Shown piece by piece: positions 5,529 through 9,802 of a DNA stretch of 9,802 bases (the first letter of the stretch is position 1; each line of letters begins with the position of its first letter). The translations under genes were made by a program, and so were the position numbers. The notes under the pieces were generated by a model that had not been told where the DNA came from, made no database searches, and was given only the letters and a program-made list of their open reading frames with translations. Origin of the DNA: Pseudomonadota bacterium (lineage in GTDB: Bacteria; Pseudomonadota; Gammaproteobacteria; Arenicellales; Poriferihabitantaceae). The stretch covers positions 1 to 9,802 of the forward strand of contig JAAELZ010000134.1 of the NCBI GenBank assembly GCA_024226105.1, written 5' to 3'.

Positions 5529-8093
5529 TTACGATTTTGGCAGCGTATTGTCCGGGTCGTACAGGGCACCATACCCCACCGCCTCAACGACAATCGGAAA
5601 GGGTTCGTCGAAGTATTCCATCGTAAACTCACGACCGACTTCGGCGAGCTCAGCAGGCAGATAACCCAGGCCGATATTTTTGCCGACAGAGGGGCCAAAA
5701 GCGATACTGGTCAGGTAAGAGCTTCGGCCCAGGGAGTCGACCGGAACGTCGCCCGTTGCCGGGTCGACGATCGGGCATTGCCCGACGGGATAACGCGCCA
5801 CACCATTTGCATCGATATTATCGATCATGGAAAAGGTGCAGAGATACGCGGGCTGTTGCTCACGTTCGCGCATCTTTTTGTAAGCGTCTTTGCCGAGAAA
5901 GTCATCCGGTTTTACCTTCAGGCGCTGTAGCCCTGCTTCGACCAGGTTGTAGTCTGTCAGCAGGTCGGCATTCTGCAGGCGCAGGCTCTTTTCCATGCGC
6001 CGGCTATTGGCATAGGTTTCAATGCCCACCGGGGTAGCACCCTGAGCAAAGACCATGTCCCACAATGCCAGGCCATAGCTGAAAGGAATGTGCAGCTCCC
6101 AGCCCTGTTCGCCGACATAGGATATCCGGAATGCCATTACAGGAATCCCCCCGAGGCTAACGGTTTTGGTAGTAGCGAATGGAAAATTCGCGGCTTCCAG
6201 TTGTTCAGGATCATCCGCGATCGCCTGTAGTTTCTTGCGCGCATTCGGCCCCCAGACACCAAGGCAGGCCTGATGGTCGGTCTGGTCTTCGATATAAACA
6301 TTCCAGTTTTTGTCTTCAGCCAAACGCTTCAGCCAGATCAGGTCACGGTGTCCTGCATCTGCCCCATCGATGACGCGATACTTGTCGGCAGCCATACGAA
6401 TAACCGTCAGATCAGCGCGTATCCCCCCGTTGTGGTCGAGGAAATGGGTGTATACGCCTTTGCCAATTGCGATTTTACCGCCAACCTTGGCAACACAGGC
6501 GTATTCCATCAGGGCTTCGGCGTCCGGGCCAAGGACGTCGAACACCGCAAAATGCGAAAGATTGATCATGCCCGCGTCGTCGGACATCGCCAGCTGTTCG
6601 GCATTGGATACCCGCCAGAAATGGCGGTTATCCCATTCGTTTTCCCGCACTGGAACCCGATCAGCGTATTTCTCCAGCAGATGCTCATTTGCCGCATAGC
6701 CGTGCGCACGTTCCCAGCCTGCCAGCTCCATGAAATAGGCTCCCAGCTCTTTTTCACGGGGCCAGAAGGGGCTGCGACGCAGGTTCCGGCCTTTTGAATA
6801 GGGTTCACGCGTATGAACCGATGGATTGTAGATCTTGAACGCGGCTTCAAAACAGCGATCCTGAATATACGCCGCCGTTTTTTGCACGGGGTAAAAACGC
6901 GCCACATCGATGCTGTTGATATCAAGATCGGTGTGGCCGTCGGTCATCATATCCGCCAGCACTTTACCGATGCCGGGGCCGTCTTTGACCCACACGGCTT
7001 CGGCATACCACAAACCACGTGTCTGGGGGGATTCTCCTATGGATGGGCCCCCGTCTGTCGTGACCTGCAGCAGGCCATTAAAGGAGTGGCGCTCATTAAA
7101 ACCCAGCTCACCGAGAATGGGGGTCAATTCCATTGCCCGTTCAAGTGGTTCCATGATCTGCTCGATTGGCAGGTCGCGTTGCGAAGGTGACCAGTGCGAT
7201 TCACCCGGTTCGAGCAAATCTTTAGGGTGCAGCAGGCGCGGTTCTTTCTCCTCGTAGTAGCCCCATTCAATCTGCCCGCCTTCGGCGGTTTTGGGGTCAC
7301 CGGTGTCGCGCAGATAAGCCGAGTTGCCCTGGTCGCGCAGCAGAGGGTAGCCAATCTCTTTGCCCGTTTCCGCAAACTCGTCATAAGGGCCGAAAAAGCA
7401 AAGTGGATGGTCTACGGGCATGATGGGCAGCTCTTCTCCCGCCATGTTGGCGATCAGCCGCCCCCATAACCCGGCGCAAACCACTACGTGGCTCGCTTCA
7501 ATATAACCCCGGCTGGTATGGACACCCTTAATATGGCCGTTCTCTATCTCAAGATCGGTTGCAGAAGTATTGGCAAAAGCCTGAAGTTTCCCTGTTTTCT
7601 CGGCCTGTTCAACCAGTTCTCCGCAGACGGTTTGTGATCGCGGAATTACCAGGCCGGCGTCCGGGTCCCACAGTGCGCCCTGGATCATATCTTCTTCGAT
7701 CAGCGGCATTATTTCTTTTGCCTCCCGAGGGCTGATCATTTTCATTCTGTTGCCAAAAGCTCTGCCGGAACTAACCCGGCGCTTGAGCTCCTGCATACGT
7801 CCATCATCATCGTGGCGTGCGACTTCAATCCCTCCGATACGGCTGTAGTGGCCCATTTTTTCGAAAAAATCGATGCTGTAACGGGTGGTAAAACAGGTCA
7901 TGATGTCATGCATGGTATTAAAGCAAAAATCAGATGCATGCGAAGTTGAGCCGATGTCAGTCGGGATTGCGGACTTGTCGATGCCGACGATATCTGTCCA
8001 GCCCCTCTCAATCAGGTGGTGAACGACGGATGCGCCGACAATTCCACCCAGACCAATGATTACTACGTTTGCTTTCGCGGGTAATTTCGCCAT
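5529..8093 (-). CDS. FAD-dependent oxidoreductase-GcvT fusion, dimethylglycine/sarcosine dehydrogenase family
   Basis: The 854-aa protein has the layout of dimethylglycine/sarcosine dehydrogenases. A DAO-type FAD domain (about residues 8-385) starts with VVIIGLGGIVG (GxGGxxG, 14-20). A linking FAO_M-like region (about 388-440) and a GcvT folate-binding domain (about 445-725) follow, then a GcvT C-terminal barrel (about 735-845). H52 in GSTSHASDF aligns with the histidine that carries covalent FAD in this family. D561 in GGIRADLTV matches the conserved folate-site aspartate. YVGEQGWELHIP (659-670) is a GcvT signature. The family oxidises an N-methyl group and passes the carbon to tetrahydrofolate. 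Nearby soxA/soxG support a role in dimethylglycine or sarcosine breakdown, but 4-methylaminobutanoate and other N-methyl compounds remain possible. A TTG start 7 codons upstream (8114) is open, but ATG at 8091-8093 has GAGG 8 nt before it and is preferred. No signal peptide. Confidence 0.9.
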   Translation of the reverse strand: MAKLPAKANVVIIGLGGIVGASVVHHLIERGWTDIVGIDKSAIPTDIGSTSHASDFCFNTMHDIMTCFTTRYSIDFFEKMGHYSRIGGIEVARHDDDGRMQELKRRVSSGRAFGNRMKMISPREAKEIMPLIEEDMIQGALWDPDAGLVIPRSQTVCGELVEQAEKTGKLQAFANTSATDLEIENGHIKGVHTSRGYIEASHVVVCAGLWGRLIANMAGEELPIMPVDHPLCFFGPYDEFAETGKEIGYPLLRDQGNSAYLRDTGDPKTAEGGQIEWGYYEEKEPRLLHPKDLLEPGESHWSPSQRDLPIEQIMEPLERAMELTPILGELGFNERHSFNGLLQVTTDGGPSIGESPQTRGLWYAEAVWVKDGPGIGKVLADMMTDGHTDLDINSIDVARFYPVQKTAAYIQDRCFEAAFKIYNPSVHTREPYSKGRNLRRSPFWPREKELGAYFMELAGWERAHGYAANEHLLEKYADRVPVRENEWDNRHFWRVSNAEQLAMSDDAGMINLSHFAVFDVLGPDAEALMEYACVAKVGGKIAIGKGVYTHFLDHNGGIRADLTVIRMAADKYRVIDGADAGHRDLIWLKRLAEDKNWNVYIEDQTDHQACLGVWGPNARKKLQAIADDPEQLEAANFPFATTKTVSLGGIPVMAFRISYVGEQGWELHIPFSYGLALWDMVFAQGATPVGIETYANSRRMEKSLRLQNADLLTDYNLVEAGLQRLKVKPDDFLGKDAYKKMREREQQPAYLCTFSMIDNIDANGVARYPVGQCPIVDPATGDVPVDSLGRSSYLTSIAFGPSVGKNIGLGYLPAELAEVGREFTMEYFDEPFPIVVEAVGYGALYDPDNTLPKS

Positions 8094-8114
8094 CTTTGAA
8101 GCCTCAACTAACAA

Positions 8115-8187
8115 CAGAACAATGACTGGCGATTATAAACCCGCCGCCTGAGTTGAAGGGATGTCACAACCGACATTTATTGTTCTG
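8115..8187. repeat. Inverted repeat pair flanking the dehydrogenase promoter
   Basis: CAGAACAAT at 8115-8123 and its exact complement ATTGTTCTG at 8179-8187 form a 9-bp inverted repeat. The centres are 64 bp apart, about six helical turns. One copy falls at the predicted transcription start and the other near -60. Between them, ATGTC (8161-8165) and GACAT (8172-8176) form a second dyad beside the -35 region. This could be a paired operator, but short repeats like these can arise by chance. Confidence 0.4.
8132..8137 (-). promoter_or_regulatory. Candidate -10 element of the dehydrogenase promoter
   Basis: A perfect TATAAT lies on the minus strand 38 bp before the preferred ATG, predicting a start near 8125. 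At 16-18 nt upstream there is no recognisable -35, so the promoter probably depends on an activator. A dyad at 8161-8176 sits exactly where a class II activator would bind. Confidence 0.5.
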
Positions 8188-8323
8188 AAATCGCGGGCAG
8201 AGTTCAGCTGGTTATGTCAAAGGCGGGTTTGTGTTGAGCAATGCTTTGCGCGGGTACGCGCCAGGCGGTTCAAGCCGATGTTGTCTCTATTCGAGAAGAC
8301 AGAGAACTAAATTTCGAAATTAA

Positions 8324-8410
8324 TGGTGCCGAGAAGAGGACTTGAACCTCCACTGAGTTACCCCAACATGCACCTGAAGCATGCGCGTCTACCAATTCCG
8401 CCACCTCGGC
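8324..8410 (-). tRNA. tRNA-Leu(CAG)
   Basis: The 87-nt gene, with an encoded CCA end (8324-8326), folds as a class II tRNA. The acceptor stem GCCGAGG pairs with TCTCGGC with one G-U pair, and the discriminator is A. The D arm GGCGGAATTGGTAGACGC is the usual leucine form. The anticodon stem CATGC/GCATG is perfect around loop TTCAGGT, giving anticodon CAG, which reads CTG codons. A 15-nt variable arm contains a 4-bp stem, and the T loop is TTCAAGT. It lies between soxG and the dehydrogenase gene on the same strand, with no other tRNA beside it. Confidence 0.96.
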
Positions 8411-8460
8411 ACGAGATGCAGGCCGGAGAAAATAGTGTGGCCCGCCAGATTGGAGGCCGA

Positions 8461-8489
8461 ACTCTACTGATTTAGGGGGTTGGCGTCAA
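8461..8489 (-). promoter_or_regulatory. Sigma70 promoter of the tRNA-Leu gene
   Basis: On the minus strand, TTGACG (8484-8489) is followed by a 17-nt spacer and TAGAGT (8461-8466). The predicted start is near 8454, about 44 nt before the mature tRNA 5' end. The bases after the -10 are GC-rich (TCGGCC), as in stable-RNA promoters under stringent control. This gives the tRNA its own transcription unit, separate from soxA-soxG. Confidence 0.65.
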
Positions 8490-8562
8490 TGGAATATTGC
8501 TGTTAGCAACATTAAATTTGTTGTCTATGATGGCCTTATCAAGATGTAGGGGTGCCGGCCTG

Positions 8563-9159
8563 CTAATTGTTCAACTGGAATGTTTTTAGCGCTTCTGCAT
8601 TGTGGATGCTCTGGGTGAGGTATTGGTGAATATATTGCGCATAGCTCCAGCGTATTTGCAGGCCAAAGCCCGGTGTTTTATCCAACGGCCAAAGCAAGAT
8701 AGAGGCGTGGCCGAAACGGGTTTGGGTGCATTGCCCGGTTTTGAAGTGTTGAGGCCGGGTATCAAATGGTGAGGCACTGGCAAGGATTTCTCGAGCTTGA
8801 GGGCCGGATAATTCAAGCACAGAAAAATAGTCTGAAACCTCGGTAATCGCTACATGTTGATTGACCAGTGCTTCCCGCAAGGCATGGATTTTTTCGTTGA
8901 CAGCTTCCAGCGGTAGATGAATAAGCCATTCGTCCGGGCCGAGCCAAAAAATACGTAGATCAGTCGAGCTCGTGACGGCGTTTGCTACGGGCGGCAAAGC
9001 CAGACCCAGGGCATTCTCAACACCTTCAATAAACGCGGCATTATCCGGGTTGCCGCGCAAATTGATTTTGCCGTTTAGTGGCACCTCGATTAGCGAGTGC
9101 TCCTCTGAAACGGGATTAACATCACTCAGCGCGGTTCGGATCGTGATTGGATTAGCCAC
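8563..9159 (-). CDS. soxG: Sarcosine oxidase gamma subunit
   Basis: The 198-aa protein matches the gamma subunit of heterotetrameric sarcosine oxidase, which converts sarcosine to glycine with transfer of the methyl carbon to tetrahydrofolate. Visible family motifs are LRG (34-36), IFWLGPDEWLIHLP (70-83), VSDYFSVLELSGPQAREILA (108-127), and the CTQTRFGH stretch (144-151). I prefer the GTG start at 9157-9159: the last bases of soxA read GTGGCTAA, so start and stop overlap by 8 nt, and a GAGGGGG ribosome site lies just upstream. An in-frame ATG at 9225 would give 22 more residues buried in soxA and a basic extension that does not look like the family. Overlap with soxA points to translational coupling. 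The gene ends 73 nt before the tRNA promoter begins. Confidence 0.92.
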   Translation of the reverse strand: MANPITIRTALSDVNPVSEEHSLIEVPLNGKINLRGNPDNAAFIEGVENALGLALPPVANAVTSSTDLRIFWLGPDEWLIHLPLEAVNEKIHALREALVNQHVAITEVSDYFSVLELSGPQAREILASASPFDTRPQHFKTGQCTQTRFGHASILLWPLDKTPGFGLQIRWSYAQYIHQYLTQSIHNAEALKTFQLNN

Positions 9160-9802
9160 GGCTACGTTCCCCCTCTTTATCAAAGAACACCGGCTCGGTA
9201 ACCGTGACTTTTTGGCTGCTACCATCCATCAGAGCTACATCCAGCGTTCCACCCATATGGTTAAAGCCATCCTTTATCATCGCCATGGCAATTGAGCGCC
9301 CGAGTATCGGGCTCATGTAACTGGAGGTTACGTGTCCGATCATTGGCATGGGGGGGGTGGGGCTCACTTCTGAAACCACGTGCGCCCCTTCGGGTAAAAC
9401 GAACTCAGGGTTCTCAGTTAGCAGGCCGACCAGCTGCTTGCGCCCTTCGCGCGCGGTATCGCTGCGTGTTAAGGAGCGTTTTCCGATATAGTCTTTTTTC
9501 GCTTTTGAGACAATCCAGTCCATGCCAAGATCATGCGGTGTGACCGAGCCGTCGGTATCCTGTCCGACAATAATAAAACCTTTTTCCGCGCGCAATACGT
9601 GCATGGCCTCAGTGCCGTAAGGCGTCAACTGATAGTCTTTGCCGACATCCATTATCGCTTGCCACACGTGCAGGCCGTAGCGCGCCGGTACGTTGATTTC
9701 AAAGGCCAGTTCCCCGGTGAAGCTGATGCGGAAAATGCGTGCTTTGACACCCGCTACATCCGCCTCGATCATGGACATAAATGGAAAGGCTTCCAGGCTT
9801 AG
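9152..9802 (-). CDS. soxA: Sarcosine oxidase alpha subunit, C-terminal part (cut by window edge)
   Basis: This frame is open to the right edge, with 216 codons plus stop visible. It is the C-terminal GcvT-like aminomethyltransferase part of the roughly 1000-aa alpha subunit. Diagnostic stretches are ARIFRISFTGELAFEINVPA, then GTEAMHVLRAEKGFIIVGQD and DGSVTPHDLGMDWIVSKAKK, with the GcvT C-terminal barrel near IGHVTSSYMSPILGRSIAMA. This part binds tetrahydrofolate and receives the methyl carbon; the NAD-binding part lies outside the window. The first visible residues (LSLEAFPFM) join the frame before the first ATG in the window, so the gene does not begin here. In the usual soxBDAG order, soxD and soxB would lie further right. 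Confidence 0.93.
   Translation of the reverse strand, partial: LSLEAFPFMSMIEADVAGVKARIFRISFTGELAFEINVPARYGLHVWQAIMDVGKDYQLTPYGTEAMHVLRAEKGFIIVGQDTDGSVTPHDLGMDWIVSKAKKDYIGKRSLTRSDTAREGRKQLVGLLTENPEFVLPEGAHVVSEVSPTPPMPMIGHVTSSYMSPILGRSIAMAMIKDGFNHMGGTLDVALMDGSSQKVTVTEPVFFDKEGERSRG

Noticed and set aside
6273..6797. Plus-strand open frame of 174 codons opposite the dehydrogenase gene
   Set aside because: It lies wholly antisense to strongly supported domain-coding sequence and its translation shows no family motif; treated as a shadow frame.
8094..8114. TTG start giving seven extra residues on the dehydrogenase
   Set aside because: The ATG at 8091-8093 has a GAGG site at good spacing, and the FAD-binding motif then sits at the usual distance from the N-terminus.
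8215..8220. Perfect TTGACA on the minus strand upstream of the dehydrogenase
   Set aside because: The bases 16-18 nt downstream are GC-rich (CCCGCG) with no -10 element, so a promoter cannot be supported.
8310..8321. Palindrome AATTTCGAAATT just after the tRNA 3' end, considered as a terminator or attachment site
   Set aside because: The stem is AT-only with almost no loop and no T-run; no second copy of the tRNA 3' end and no integrase gene are visible, so neither role is supported.
8497..8509. TTGCT-GTT-AGCAA hairpin between soxG and the tRNA promoter
   Set aside because: Only 5 bp, without a T-run on the minus strand; too weak to call a soxG terminator.
9160..9225. Upstream ATG for soxG adding 22 residues
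   Set aside because: The extension is basic, lies entirely inside soxA and is unlike the family N-terminus; the GTG overlapping the soxA stop has a better ribosome site.
9533..9802. Plus-strand open frame reaching the right edge
   Set aside because: Antisense to soxA, which carries unmistakable family sequence across the same bases.

Overview
The window reads as chromosomal DNA of a free-living gammaproteobacterium, probably a marine heterotroph. That is an inference from near-even base composition, a tRNA gene with an encoded CCA end, SD-led genes, and the mix of a LemA/DUF2207 pair, a lone PuuD-type membrane domain and methylamine demethylation genes. No transposase, integrase, phage gene or CRISPR array is visible. 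Most genes belong to known families.

Left part (1-2745, all on the minus strand): a PuuD-like urate-oxidase-type membrane protein (2125-2745) is followed by a terminator-like hairpin. Next come lemA (1454-2014) and a DUF2207 membrane protein (start at 1341) that runs out of the left edge. The DUF2207 gene has no stop or edge-free reading frame in the window, but it is open for all 447 codons and has clear family motifs.

Middle part (2746-5457, plus strand): a 337-bp divergent intergenic region leads into a D-malate/tartrate dehydrogenase gene (3083-4138). A PAP2-type membrane phosphatase follows after 14 nt (4153-4860). After a 249-bp gap comes a short, very charged, all-helical protein of unknown function (5110-5457).

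Right part (5529-9802, all on the minus strand): in transcription order, the 3' end of soxA and all of soxG (heterotetrameric sarcosine oxidase alpha and gamma subunits, with overlapping stop and start), then a tRNA-Leu(CAG) gene with its own good sigma70 promoter, then an 854-aa FAD oxidoreductase-GcvT fusion of the dimethylglycine/sarcosine dehydrogenase family. Together these enzymes fit oxidative N-demethylation (dimethylglycine to sarcosine to glycine), passing one-carbon units to tetrahydrofolate. The tRNA gene sits between the two catabolic units, and the dehydrogenase seems to have its own promoter flanked by inverted repeats.

I found no strong case for a wholly new system. The items most worth checking are the interrupted demethylation locus and its promoter architecture, the divergent flavin-attachment region of the dehydrogenase, the lone PuuD-type domain, and the unknown helical protein.
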